64,000 nt of DNA, from assembly GCA_947044365.1 (NCBI GenBank), contig OX345637.1:15718916-15782915 (forward strand), written 5' to 3'. The DNA comes from Petrosia ficiformis (lineage: Eukaryota > Porifera > Demospongiae > Haplosclerida > Petrosiidae). The translations under genes were made by a program, and so were the position numbers. Below the pieces are notes generated by a model. That model worked only from the letters and a program-made list of their open reading frames with translations, searched no databases and was not told where the DNA came from. The first letter of the stretch is position 1, and each line of letters begins with the position of its first letter. Shown here piece after piece: positions 33,740 through 47,200 of the stretch.

Positions 33740-34792
33740 CTTATGTTAACTCTCTAAGCATACCTTATGTGTGTGAGGCTGATCTTCATATATATGTATG
33801 CTTAGTTATCAGCATGATTATGTCATCTCAATTCCCTAGTAAAAAACCCAAGGAAGATTTGTGAGATCTTGTGAGGTGTGCATGAATTGATCAGATTTCA
33901 TAAGACTGTTTAGTCTTGTGAAATCACACATCGGTCATGTATGAAAGATCACACATGGTCACACATAATTGAAAAAATGGGCATTGTTAACCCTCGCCCC
34001 TGCGTAGCCAGAGAAGATGGCTACTATAATCATTTTGTCTGTCTGTTAGTCTGTTTGTCAGTCTGTCGGCAAAATTCCAGCGAACCTACAAACATTGGCT
34101 CTTTGAAAATACTACCAGCACATACAAAAATTAAAAGCAACAACAGGCTTCCAGTGACCTATGAACATTACCACACACTACCAGAAGACTTCAAATCATA
34201 CAAGGATCAAAAGTAACAACAGGCTTTTGCTAAAACCTTTCTGTTTTAAAGTTATGACAATTTTTGTAACTCATCGTCACCATTTCACAACTTTCAGATG
34301 ATGTCTGCTAGCAAAATTTCACTGAAACACAGCTTATCTTACTTGAGGCCTATCGCTGTCGAATCACAGCTTGAAATGAAGTACAATTGAAGTAGTGGCT
34401 GCTACAACTTCAAGCTGGCTCTAAGTTGAGTGCCAATTTCTAGCTCCACCCATTTATTTCATTCATGTGATTGAAGCTAATCTGGAATTTAACACTTGTA
34501 ATCTTATACTATATAGTAGGAACTTGGAGTGTAAGTTGTAATGCACACACACACACACATATATAATATAATCTCAGTATAATAATTATAATAATTATTA
34601 TTACAGTGAAATATTGTCTGCAGTTATATCCTTGTCAGTGACTGAATCAATCTCAAATTGTTTTCCAAATCACACTTATAGCAAGGATTCTGCACTACAA
34701 ACTAGTGCATTCATATTGTAATATCATGCTGTGTTAGACATTTTGACCACTCTCCTCATGTTCCCTAGTATACATACAATACACAAGCTTAC
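33740..34792. other. Unit B junction without recognised gene
   Basis: Left part matches unit A up to the CACATAATTG block near 33968, then diverges. It contains a TCTGTCTGTTAGTCTGTTTG tract, a (CA)n run near 34544 and AT-rich DNA. No ATPase N-terminal or TMEM147 C-terminal exon was recognised. The open frame at 33941-34216 has no family signature. Confidence 0.55.
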
Positions 34793-36559
34793 TAAATTAA
34801 TGTTTGCATCATAACTTGATTGAATATATTTCCAGTCAAATTCAGTAGATCTTGCACCAAACCACAATGGTAAGAGTCGAGTTGATATCAATTCAGCTAA
34901 ACCCCAACCTATAGTAACATATATACTATACAGTAAACCCCAACCTATAGTAATATATATACTGTACAGTAAACCCCAACCTATAGTAATATGTATACTA
35001 TACAGTAAACCCCAACCTATAGTAACATATATACTATACAGTAAACCCTAACCTGTAAAGTAATAGTAAACCCTGACCTAGAGAGAACTAATTTATAGTA
35101 GAAATTATTGAATTGGTACTTACTAAAAGTAATATCTACAAACCAGATATAGTGTATATACACTGATCATAAACAAGAGGAAAGCTAAAAGATGTCATTC
35201 ACTAATCACATTATTAATATTATTATTAACATACCTACACTTGTAACAAGAACCTTCATTTCACCTTTACCAAGTAATCTTGTCAAGACAAGATATAAAC
35301 CAAGAAAATTAATAATATCTACCATACACTTTACTGATTCCTATTAATAAATATTAATAATATAATTATATTGAGGGGAAATCCCTATTACTTACTGTTA
35401 ATGGATCTATACCATCCTCTAATTCATTAACTGGAAAGAAGGTTGCTAATAGCAACATCTAAAATGATGGATTAGTAACAAATATTACATGAGAACATTA
35501 TGGTTATGAGTTCTTCATACTAACTAACATATAATATAATAAAGAGAATATAATATCATTTGATACCACAGAAATATTCATAACTTTAGTTCGGAATAAG
35601 CAATAATATTTTCATACAACTATCATTCCTGCACTTTTTGTGTATGTCAAATTTCAAATGTTAGCTTCATTACAGTACTATGGTTTCATTACAGTACTAG
35701 GGTTTCATTACAGTACTAGGGTTTCATTTAGGGGAAATATTTCCCCTCTCAACAAATTTAAAATGAAACCCTGAGTTAGGCTGAGTACAATCATGTATTA
35801 ACCTTATGACATTAAACTATACATGTATTACATAATACATATAAACACATAATTTGAATGTGAACCGATCATCCTTATGTTCATTCCCAGATATCTTATT
35901 GTATAATGAACATGGATTGGAATTTAACATTAGAAATAGAGAGCTTTTTTAACAGGATTATGATATACAAATAATGAAGTAAGATGAGATGTATCATAAC
36001 ACCTCTCAAAAATATAATTTTCACTGATATGTATTGAATTAGCCCCACTATAATCTTATTCAATCACATTCCCCAGTGACTATATATGACTATTATGTAT
36101 ATCAGTACAAAATAAAGGAGGATAGGATCATTTTCGACTCCCAAAATGTCTATTCCCAAAAGTTCAACTTCCAAAAGGTCAATTCCCAGAATGTCAATGT
36201 TACAAAATGTCAAATATTATAATAATGACCATGTACATGTCATGAGGTCAGTGGGTGTGGTTTAGGTTTTCTGTCTAGTATGTAAGTCTCTCTACAATAT
36301 AATCAATATTCCATTGTACCTTGATAATCTGGGTCATGAAATATGCACCACCAGCTTTAATACATCTCCAGAATGCTCCTAATTCTAACCTGTAAGTGAA
36401 TCACGTGATAACACGTTCCAATATATTTCCATAGTGTCTACATCCCTTCATAATTACAAAACTTATTAAGAGAGTAACTTACAGTCCAGAATATCTGTAA
36501 GTAATAATGTATGGAGCAGCAGCGAGAGCCACACAATTCACAAAATGTAAGAGAGTCAT
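34793..36559 (-). CDS. TMEM147: TMEM147-like gene, copy B (3'-truncated)
   Basis: Exons are 36483-36559 (ATG at 36557-36559), 36320-36389, 35396-35458, 35235-35340 and 34793-34908. All phases agree and give 144 codons. Motifs are [43 protein letters not shown] and [19 protein letters not shown]147 is an ER translocon-associated multi-pass protein of about 224 residues. The last 80 or so are missing, since the donor after AATTTA has no recognisable downstream exon before the ATPase fragment. It is head-to-head with ROCO B across a CCAAT-containing spacer. The frame is intact, unlike copy A, but a truncated product is likely. Confidence 0.85.
34901..35060. repeat. 36-bp acceptor-containing tandem repeat, unit B
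   Basis: About four units equivalent to those at 10741-11045, again starting at the TMEM147 exon 5 acceptor. Confidence 0.85.
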
Positions 36560-36990
36560 TAATAAAAATATTTTTTTTAAAAAACACTAGAACCAGTGTC
36601 AGTGTGCGAATGTTTTTACCTCGAGAGGACCTATGTCGCCGACGACAGTGAACTGCGATGAAAAACATTGTTCGCAACAAAGGAGGCAGAGGGGGCTCTA
36701 GCTGATTTTAGCTCTCAAATAGAAATAGTAATATTGCGCTCCATACAACGGCCCATAAAGTAATAGAAATTGTGCTGGAAATTGAAATGTTCCAAGCGCT
36801 TGATTTTCTCCATTCAAGTTTCCCTCTCCTGAGTAAACTGACCAATAACAAATACTGTACGTTTGGCTTCTAAGGAAGTGCATTCTTGTTGGATTACCCA
36901 CGCATTCTAAGAGCGTATCCCTGAGAAGGTTAAGTGTCTACAGTCGTTTAGTTGTTTCTGGAATTTCACAGGTATAATAATTATAATAAT
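36560..36990. promoter_or_regulatory. Candidate bidirectional promoter, unit B
   Basis: Spacer right of the TMEM147 start. The CTGACCAATAAC block (CCAAT) near 36838 and the GTTTCTGGAATTTCACAG|GTATAA block near 36952 are shared with unit A. Regulatory role is inferred only. Confidence 0.35.
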
Positions 36991-37271
36991 GATTTAAGAT
37001 TGTTTCTCTATTAAATTAAAGTTTTCTCGTTGGTAATATGTTGTGCGTGAGTGGATTTGGTTTGTAGTCTCAATATTCAACCAGGACTCCATTAATTGCT
37101 TAAAATTCATTTCAATGCATTATACAAACCACAAAGATATATCTTGTCTTGTGTTGTGCCTATAGTCTGGCATAGGCACACCCTTCACTTGGAGGAAGAA
37201 GTGTCTGATAAGATTTGTGGCCTGCAACTGAAATATGTTGACCCAATCTGATTGTATGAAAGTTAATTTAA

Positions 37272-37872
37272 GGTGGTACTAGGGAGTGGGCGGATGCGAC
37301 TCCAATCAGTTTCAAAATAGAATATTATATAATATGACTCTAACCTGGTGTTATGGCAACCTTCATATCTTCTAATCACCTTTATAGGGTCCTGGAAGTG
37401 ATAAAACATATATAAAATGTCCATTTTTGTAATCGCAATAAGTACAAAACGGAGAAAGCCACGCCCACCAATCATGGCATGCACCAAGTACAATGCATTT
37501 AGAGAAAACAAATAGAGCCGTTTTCTGGAAATTCATTTTACTTTTATAGTTACAAGAGGCTGAAGAAAGCTGAATTCTGTAGCTTTCCACTGAAACCATA
37601 AAATCTACCTTTCTAGGCACTATCAAACTCCGATCTTTCTCAGAGAGCAACTACAGTTACCCGCCATTGTTTCCCACCCACCACCCGTGGGGCGTGTTTA
37701 GGTTTGTTTCTGAAAATAAACTATCAGTGAAAACATTTAGGCCCAATAATTATACCCCCAGGTGGGTGTGGCTTCCAAAAAATACAGAATGGAACCAGAT
37801 TGTATGCAGCAAGAAGCTTACAAGACTAGAAACTGATTGGAGTAGCATCCGCCCACGGAAAAGACTACAACC
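37272..37872. mobile_element. piggyBac-like MITE flanked by TTAA, unit B
   Basis: A 601-base copy of the element at 12574-13186, inserted in the opposite orientation at a different site. TTAA lies at 37268-37271 and 37873-37876. Unit A has the corresponding empty site near 14140-14147 (GTTAATTTAATGCATTC). Confidence 0.85.
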
Positions 37873-37916
37873 TTAATAATGCATTCTTGTTACATGAAGT
37901 CAAGAAAGAAAATGGG

Positions 37917-37954
37917 CTAGGGAGAGAATGTTATGCTAACATTCTCTCCCTAGC
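37917..37954. repeat. Perfect hairpin around TGC, unit B
   Basis: CTAGGGAGAGAATGTTA, loop TGC, then the exact complement. Unit A has a slightly shorter version. Confidence 0.75.
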
Positions 37955-38789
37955 CTTGAAGGATTGCTTGTTAACTACATCAACTTTGTCAGATTTTAAC
38001 AAATATCCGCTAAAATATGGAGATATTCATGATGCTAATGTTATCTAGTGTTGAACTTGTAAGACATATGCTGTTTCACTATGGTATAAAGGTTTTAAGA
38101 ATGAGTAGACTATAGTATAGTGTCTAGTTTTGAGCATTAAAATGTAGTAATGTCGGTAAAAGAACTGGCAGTTAATCTTTCATTTTTTTGGTATAAACAA
38201 ACACTTATCTCAATATCTTCTTACACATAGTAAAGGATGATTTGTGTAATTTTTATTATCTCTTCAGCGATAAGTTAAAATCATGAGCTGTTTTAAATAT
38301 TTGTACAATATAGTAACTACAATTACCTCACCTATTATAATTAATTCATTATAATATCATTCTTTATTCATTCCAGACTAAATCAAGTAGTTAATATATT
38401 ATATTTGATATACTGTTCAGTTCCTTACCATATGGTAAGTATAATATATATTAATATAATCAATTATTAACTCTCAAATTAAATCCTTTATAATGATTGA
38501 TAAATGATTTGTGATATACCACATGTAGGATGAGGTAAGTATATAGTATACAAGTAATAGACATTATAATGAATATATCTCATTTACACTAACTGTACCT
38601 GAGGGCTGTAAGGTCAAGAGAAAGGTTACTGTAACTAGATGTGTTATCAACTGATTTGTTTATGTTGAGTGGGTGTATTTGGAACAACACTATCTAAACT
38701 AATTAGTTGCTTAAAATTCATTTTGAGTTTTGCAGGTAACTACTATAAAACCATGGTGATACAATGAAACAGGATAATATAACTCATTA

Positions 38790-39615
38790 TTATATACACT
38801 ATTTGAATTGACTAATCAGATTGCACGATTACAGGTTGCTAAATATTTACTTATTAACTCCCCTGGTTCACTTATTAACCCATGATTTATTAAAAGAATA
38901 AACAATGAATATAGCATGATTCAAGGATGAACAGTCTTACTGTTCAATAATGAAAATTGAAGGTCATCTTACTGAGGGCAGAGCCCGAAGTAATTAATGT
39001 TTCCAATGTAGCGCGTGGAAACCAAGAATACAGTATCTAAGCAAGTTTAGATTGTAGTTATTATTTTGTTGGATAGAAGACATAACAAGAAAGCCATGTG
39101 GTACTCTTCTTTAGCTGCAGAAAGATAGCAAGGTGATCGATAGCGCGAGTGTTTTGCTCTCGAGGGCAACGCCCAGTCAATTTAACTTTTGGATTTCAAA
39201 AAGCTGAAGATGTTAACTTACATAGTTGGACAGAAGACCTTTTAAGAAGGCTGTGAATACTCAGACGTCAGAAATTCAGAGTTGCAGTTGAGTGAATTGA
39301 GGCGAGTTTTTATATTTCGACGCGATGTTGCTAGGCGCTGTTTTACTGGCAATTTGATTTCCTCGAATAATTAGCGATTCGTCTGATTTAAGCGTAATTT
39401 TTGGTTGCCAAGAGACGAACACGAGCAAGCCTCAACCAGTCTGGTAGTTGCATTTTATATAATAAATACCTTAGATACCGTTTTCGCGGTTAATACGTGT
39501 GTTAATAATCCCTCGAAAGCCCATAGCAACCTTGCACTACGCGCTCGGTTGCTATATGGCTTCCTCAGGATTATAAACACACGTATGAACCACGAAAACA
39601 GTATATAACCTATAT
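38790..39615. mobile_element. Unit B-specific insertion, probable transposon
   Basis: About 830 bases interrupt sequence that is continuous in unit A near 15085. Near its right side, GTTTTCGCGGTTAATACGTG and a complementary CACGTATGAACCACGAAAAC form an inverted pair. The GC content is higher than the surroundings. The short open frames have no recognised transposase. Confidence 0.5.
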
Positions 39616-39649
39616 TTAGAAGTTCTTTTGATATACCCATTCTACATTG

Positions 39650-41620
39650 TACAATAGTATTGGAATTCTCATTTTATTTCCTCTTTTTCATGTCTTTGTC
39701 TATATTCTAATTACGGCACATCTTTTCATTTCTTAATAACACATCATTGTGAATCCACTAGGACGTGAGTCTAATCAAACCTAATATATACAATAGTATT
39801 TTGAATTATCATTTTATTTTCTCTTTTTCATATCATTGTCTATATTCTAATTACGGCACATCTTTTCATTTCTTAATAACACATCATTGTTAATCCACTA
39901 GGAAGTGAGTCTAATCAAACCTAATATATACAATAGTATTTTGAATTATCATTTTATTTCCTCTTTTTCATATCTTTGCCTATATTCTAATTACGGCACA
40001 TCTTTTCATTTCTTAATAACACATCATTGTGAATCAACTAGCCGGTGAGTCTAAACAAACCTAATATATACAATAGTATTTTGAATTATCATTTTATTTC
40101 CTCTTTTTCATATCTTTGTCTATATTCTAATTACGGCACATCTTTTCATTTCTTAATAACACATCATTGTGGATCCACTAGTGGGTGAGTCTAATCAAAC
40201 CTAATATATACAATAGTATTTTGAATTATCATTTTATTTCCTCTTTTTCATATCTTTGTCTGTATTCTAATTACGGCACATCTTTTCATTTCTTAATAAC
40301 ACATCATTGTGGATCCACTAGTTGGTGAGTCTAATGAAACCTAATATATACAATAGTATTTTGAATTATCATTTTATTTCCTCTTTTCAATATCTTTGTC
40401 TATATTCTAATTACGGCACATCATTTCATTTCTTAATAACACATCATTGTTAATCCACTAGGAAGTGAGTCTAATCAAACCTAATATATACAATAGTATT
40501 TTGAATTATCATTTTATTTCCTCTTTTTCATATCTTTGCCTATATTCTAATTACGGCACATCTTTTCATTTCTTAATAACACATCATTGTGAATCAACTA
40601 GCCGGTGAGTCTAAACAAACCTAATATATACAATAGTATTTTGAATTATCATTTTATTTCCTCTTTTTCATATCTTTGTCTATATTCTAATTACGGCACA
40701 TCTTTTCATTTCTTAATAACACATCATTGTGGATCCACTAGTGGGTGAGTCTAATCAAACCTAATATATACAATAGTATTTTGAATTATCATTTTATTTC
40801 CTCTTTTTCATATCTTTGTCTGTATTCTAATTACGGCACATCTTTTCATTTCTTAATAACACATCATTGTGGATCCACTAGTTGGTGAGTCTAATGAAAC
40901 CTAATATATACAATAGTATTTTGAATTATCATTTTATTTCCTCTTTTCAATATCTTTGTCTATATTCTAATTACGGCACATCATTTCATTTCTTAATAAC
41001 ACATCATTGTGGATCCACTAGTTGGTGAGTCTAATGAAACCTAATATATACAATAGTATTTTGAATTATCATTTTATTTCCTCTTTTTCATATCTTTGTC
41101 TATATTCTAATTACGGCACATCTTTTCATTTCTTAATAACACATCATTGTGGATCCACTAGGCGGTGAGTCTAAACAAACCTAATATATACAATAGTATT
41201 TTGAATTATCATTTTATTTCCTCTTTTTCATATCTTTGTCTATATTCTAATTACGGCACATCTTTTCATTTCTTAATAACACATCATTGTGAATCCACTA
41301 GGACGTGAGTCTAAACATACAATAGTGTTGTGAATTATCATTTTATTTCCTCTTTTTCATATCTTTGTCTATATTCTAATTACGGCACATCTTTTCATTT
41401 CTTAATAACACATCATTGTGAATCCACTAGGTGGTGAGTCTAATCAATTTTAATATATACAATAGTATTTTGAATTATCATTTTATTTCCTCTTTTTCAT
41501 ATCTTTGTCAATATTCTAATTACGGCACATCTTTTCATTTCTTAATAACACATCATTGTGAATCCACTAGCCGGTGAGTCTAATCAAACCTAATATATAC
41601 AATAGTATTTTGAATTATCC
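39650..41620. repeat. 140-bp minisatellite array, 14 units, unit B
   Basis: It has the same monomer as 15120-16975. The triplets before GTGAGT in order are GAC, GAA, CCG, TGG, TTG, GAA, CCG, TGG, TTG, TTG, GCG, GAC, GTG, CCG. Units 2-5 recur as 6-9, a four-unit higher-order repeat. A degenerate unit ends the array at about 41610-41700. Confidence 0.93.
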
Positions 41621-41689
41621 TCTTTTTCATATCTTTATTGATATTCTAATATCAACACTTCTTTTCATCTGATAATAACATATCATTTA

Positions 41690-42710
41690 ATCTACTTCAG
41701 TATTTCCATTTTCCATTTTTATATACTTATTTTGTTTAACACAGGTTGAACATAAATTCAGAGAATATGATTGTAAGTTCTCAGTTATATCAATTGTTAT
41801 TGTAATGTCATACATGTACTACTCCATTTGGTTGTTCAAAATTAATGTAATTAAAGAAACTGGAATTTTACAAAAGTATAGTAATTACTGTAAGTGTTTG
41901 ATATCAGGTGTACAAGAAATCAATGAATTAATCATCTTAAACCAATATCATTATCTGACTAGTGTGACATATCCATATCCTTTACTTGGTGGATGAAGGG
42001 TCTGGGGATGAAATCTTGTTCTTTTCAAATGTTTAACTATCTTATATCAGGAGTGCATGAATCCTTCGGCGGGGTTCATGCGCTCCTGCTTATATACATA
42101 AAGGAAGTGGTTTTTGTTTGTGTTGTGTTTCAGTCTCAGTTCTCTAGTTTTCCTTTCTTCAGTAGTCTGGTATGTTTGGTAACTATTGCTACACACTTGT
42201 CAAATATCTATTATCATAATATTTTTTGAGTTCTACACAATATATAGTTACAATGTGTATTGCACAAATCACGTACTAACCAGGTAATCAGTCATGTAGA
42301 AATCACCTCCTACACTGATAAAGTGGTGCTTGATCAGGCTCACTCAATTACTAGTTAACATGAATACATGTATTCATGTGGTGATATGTATTTTAATTAT
42401 AATCATGTTGAGTTGAAACTGATCTTATTATAAATTCATAGTTTTAAATATATACTTGTGTGTGTATTATAATCATTATGGTGATCACATATTGAGTGTA
42501 TCTTAGAAAGTGAGTTTGATTTGCATAACATGATTACACTACACATATATACAAAAGAAGTTTTATCTCCATATAAATGTTTTAATGAGATCATATTAAA
42601 CTCAACTATTATTCCAGTATAATATACTATACTTTGCTTGTGGTACTGATATGTCCTCATTTACTAAACAGTTAGTGTACTATTATCAGTTCATGTGTGG
42701 ATTAAAACTT
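41690..42710. other. Conserved non-coding region upstream of ROCO, unit B
   Basis: Counterpart of 17041-17888, including the possible 28-base exon (ACACAG|GTTGAACA...ATT|GTAAGT) at about 41743-41773 and the TGCATGAATCC hairpin near 42051-42088. No further gene is supported. Confidence 0.4.
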
Positions 42711-43294
42711 AACCCTTACAGGACTGGTGTGTTATATGTGACATTTGACCCCTACGCAGTTTGGAGTGTGTTCCTAGCATTATGAAGCACTCCAAATATT
42801 TGTAATTGGTGTCAGGGATAGATAAGCCCATGAAATGGGTTTAAAAGTTGATGTTTTTTCAGCTGTCCTTTGCCCTAAACATCGAGTATGGGAAGATTAT
42901 AAAGGTTGGTGTAACCCCGTTAATGGGGTTTGGAGTGGGTAAGCCGTTGCAGCCCACACAATTTGGAGATTCAGTGACCCCACCCACCAGCACAATCTTG
43001 TGTGTAGCTGAGACATTTTCTTTGCTGCGAAACCCGATATTGCATGTGTAGCTGGTGCCAATATGTAGTGTGGTAGTTTTGTTTGCCCCAGTTGCAGTCG
43101 AAAGAGGGAGAACACTACATTTGAATTAGTCCTACGAAGCACTTGAGGACTTTCGAGTCTCAGTAAGCCAGTTGGTAGAAGTAGTACTCCATGTCAGAAA
43201 AGGAGTCAAGTTTGGGGTACATAAAGTGAACAGTGGTCAAAATATATGCAGCAGAGACGCTAATTTGAAAATCAAACTCAGTCCTCTAAGGGTT
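42711..43294. mobile_element. AACCCTTA-ended dispersed element, unit B
   Basis: The 584-base segment has inverted ends, AACCCTTACAGGAC and the complement of AACCCTTAGAGGAC. Unit A holds a shortened copy (17889-18262) and a reversed fragment (13735-13950). The internal frames lack transposase motifs. Confidence 0.65.
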
Positions 43295-44097
43295 ATAATT
43301 AAAAAACGCTTGAAACTTTATTGGATTTATAGTGTGAATGGTTTTTTTTGATGTACATGAGATAATACTAATTAAATAATACATTAGCTTAATACTTAAT
43401 TAGACTTGTAATAGTTACATCAGGATTAGTTTAACATAAGCAGTCCTATAATATTGTGATTCTATATACATAAAATGATTATTATTAATATGTGCATGTA
43501 ATATATAACGTATAGTATATTCAATAGTATAATAAGATAATTATATATATAATGAGATCAAGTATATAAGAGTATTGTTAACCACAAGGAATACCCAGTA
43601 TGTGAAGGGCAAAGAATCTGGCTGTGGAATTCCATCTCAGACTCATTGGCCAAGACATGTGAATATGTAGAAACTAAATAATAATTAGCAGTCACTACAC
43701 AATATGTATAATACTGTAACAGAAAGATAAGCTTCACCAAAGATGTGTAAATACTGAAATTCAAGAGTTCTTGTACCTAAATCATCATGTAGTAAGACCA
43801 ATTACACTCCAGGGCAATACCATGGACACTGACACCTTCCAGTTCAAAATTGTAACCTGCATATAAAGATCACTTGAGAAAATGATATGTATTAAAATGT
43901 TTATTTCCTAGTAACAATAAAGCATTAAAATGAGTGTTTTCAAGTGCAACAACTAACTATGCTAACACTTTCTCTTGTTTGTTTATTGATATTCAACTTT
44001 ACAATACTTGATTATTATATATTGTGTGAACTAGTAGTGTAAATTAGTCTATGTTCATATTATACTACAAGTACAACACAATAGATTAAGATTATCA

Positions 44098-44098
44098 A

Positions 44099-44134
<36 letters not shown>
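44098..44134. repeat. (TA)n microsatellite
   Basis: Uninterrupted TA run about 80 bases upstream of the ROCO B exon acceptor. Unit A has only a short TATATGTATATAT at the same place. Confidence 0.9.
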
Positions 44135-44137
<3 letters not shown>

Positions 44138-44216
44138 ATATAAATATACACATGTTTATTTGTTGTAGATTTATATTTTCATCTTCTCTCCTTATGTATC
44201 TAAATCATTCTTTTAG

Positions 44217-47200
44217 CTTATAAAAAAGCTCTCTTAGAAGGAGAGTTAGATGTTGCCTATTCTCGTATTATGTTAATTGGATCAGCTGGTGTTGGGAAGA
44301 GTAGTCTAAAACGTGGACTAATGAGCTTACCATTTGATGTTAACATCAACAGCACCATTGTTGCTGACGTTCAATCCGTACGACCCGATATTCTATCACT
44401 ACAACCAAATATATCTTCAGTACAACCTGTTCTTCCTCCGTTACGACCGAATATTCCATCATTACAGCCTGATATTTCATCAATACAACCCTTATTACGA
44501 CCAGTGTGTTTGGAGTGGGCAATGCCAGGAGATGAATCTACTATAGAATGGACGGAGGTGACCACAGAGCATGAAGTAGAGGAAATAGCTCAATTAGTTA
44601 CCATTGTCCACAAGCAACCAGAGGGTCATGGTACTTCTACAGCTACTGCCAATTTTCCACAAACCAAGCCACGTACGTCAACCCCACCAGAGTATAATAC
44701 AAGAATAAACCAGATAATTGGATTAGAAATTCTTACTCCTGCCTTCAAGACAGCCTATGAGATGCGCCACAATGATATTGAACACGTAAAACTTCAGTCT
44801 TTCTATCATATTTGGGATTGTGGTGGTCAGCCAGTATTTCAGGAGGTATTGCCAGCATTTCTCACTTCACGTACCATGTTCCTTCTCCTCTTTGATGCCT
44901 CTATAGATTTCAATACTAGATTGAAAGCTATACAGTATCAACAAGGACAAATGATTGAAGAAGGGGAAGTCAACATGACGACACTTGAGCTTATGGAGGG
45001 GTGGATGTCAAATATTCATGGCCATCTTGTGAAGTATGATGACAAGGGTGGTTTATTAGAGTATCCTCGAATTATTGCAGTTGGAACTCGAGGAGATAAA
45101 TTGACAGAACAGGAGAAGATTGAAGTCAAGGCAAAGCTGGATAAGTGTCTAAGAGACACTTCACATGATCAGAAAGACAAACAATATCTACAAATATTAA
45201 AGGAAATTGTCATTATTGATAATACCACATCAGGAAAGGGAAGTGAAGAAGATATAGGATACAAGTATTTACGAAAGGAGATTTATGATTTCACAAGCAA
45301 GAAGCTCGTTGTTAGAACACCAATTAAATGGGTTCTTTTTCGTAAGGCTTTGCAATCGTTAGTGAAGAAATCAGAAAATATCATTACCATGAGGGAGGCA
45401 TGTGCTATTGGTGTTGCCTGTAGAATTGCCCCTAAAGATGTTCCCAGTGTCCTCAAGTTCTATCATGAGCTAGGTGTGGTATTATTCTACTCTCGTATCA
45501 AGGGCCTTCAAGAGAAAGTCATTCTGAATCCAAAATGGTTTGTCGAATGTCTTGGAAAGATTCTCACACTTCCAGGTAGGGAAGGGTTTGAGAAAAGAGA
45601 GATGTGGAATCTTCTACGTCAAAAGGGCATTCTTGTACAGCCTCTGTATGTAGCTGTTTGGAAAGAATGTGAGGGGATTGATCCCGAGGATATGATCCAG
45701 CTTTTAGTAAATTTTCATTTAGCAGCTGAAGTCCAGACAGATGAGTTTGGTCAACGAAGATCAAAACAGTTTTTCGTACCCGCACTACTTCCAACAGGAG
45801 ATCCATCATCAGCTCTGCCTTCTGGATATCAGCTTAGAGCTAGTCCACTACACATCACATTTGGAACAGGTTATGTCATACCAGGCTTTTTTACACGTCT
45901 TGTCACCTCCATGGCTGAATCATCTCAATGCTCACTTTACTTCCGTGATGGTATTTTCCGAAACAGAGTGACATTTAAATTTGCCGATATCAATCGCGTG
46001 ACTCTTACTCAGCTTTCTAACGCAATACAAGTTGATATGTTACGTTATATTCCCAATTCCCCTGCCCTAACACCTTTCCAAATAAGTTGTAAAGATTTAC
46101 AGGTATCTCATTATGTATAATAATTACTTGTATTTGTATGACATACTGAATCAATAGATTTATCATTATATACATAATTAAGGTATTCTCTGATGATTCA
46201 TAATTCCCATTTAGTAATAAGATGAGTAATACAGTATTATTAAACTGTATATATAATCTAAGTGTGGTTTATGTAATGAAATATTAATGTGTTACTTTTC
46301 ATCCAGTGTCTTCTGAAGATCTGTTCTCAGAAGGTAGAAGATAGTCTACAGTCTAGTAATATCTATACTGATGATCAACAAGTGACTGTTTCTGATATTA
46401 CAAGAGAAGTCAAGTTCATATGTCAAGGGTTGGAATGTAATTCTTCTTCTGATCCTCATTATCTACTTCCTATAGCTCATCAAACATGTGAGATCCCAGT
46501 TGAATGTGATAGAAGCAGAGTTTATAGGAAACTTACTCGTGATGAATCATACTGGTTTCCTGGAAATAGTGAAGGTGAAATTAAAATACTTAGCTTGATA
46601 ATAATAATTGTATAATACATTAATTTAAAAGTTATAATAAAAATAATAATATGGCTCTTTGTATTCTGGTATGCATGTTAGCCACTGTCATGTGACTTTG
46701 TTATGAGCATAGTCTAATATTAGCTTTATATAGTTAGTATCAGTGTATGAATGCTAGTATCACTAGGAAAAGTACAAATGCTCAAGTATTTGACATGTCT
46801 TACCTTCCATTGAGACTGGACTGTAGAGAGAGAGAGGGAGAGAGAGAGAGATCTAGAGATAAAGAGTAATAACAAATTTGAAAAATAAAATTATCATACA
46901 TAGTCCTACACTAATGAATGTTAATAATCTATATTGTTCATGATTGTTAAAAAGTAGTTTTGAATGACACAATCCATATTGTGATAATGAATGTCATTAC
47001 ATTCATGTCATGTACAATGAATGTTAACTAAAAGTAAAACCCTTTTAGTAAGCCTAATATTACTTTAGTAGCTATAACTAAAAGTGGTCATTATTGTCAC
47101 ACTAAAACAACACTAATTTCTGTATTTTGTGAAGCCATAGCTAAAAAGTTCAATACATGAACTAAAATGGATTGAGCTTTAGTTATACAAAGGTGCGTGG

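Noticed and set aside
39405..39640. Overlapping open frames on both strands in the unit B insertion
   Set aside because: They arise from the inverted-repeat pair at the end of the insertion; neither shows coding character.
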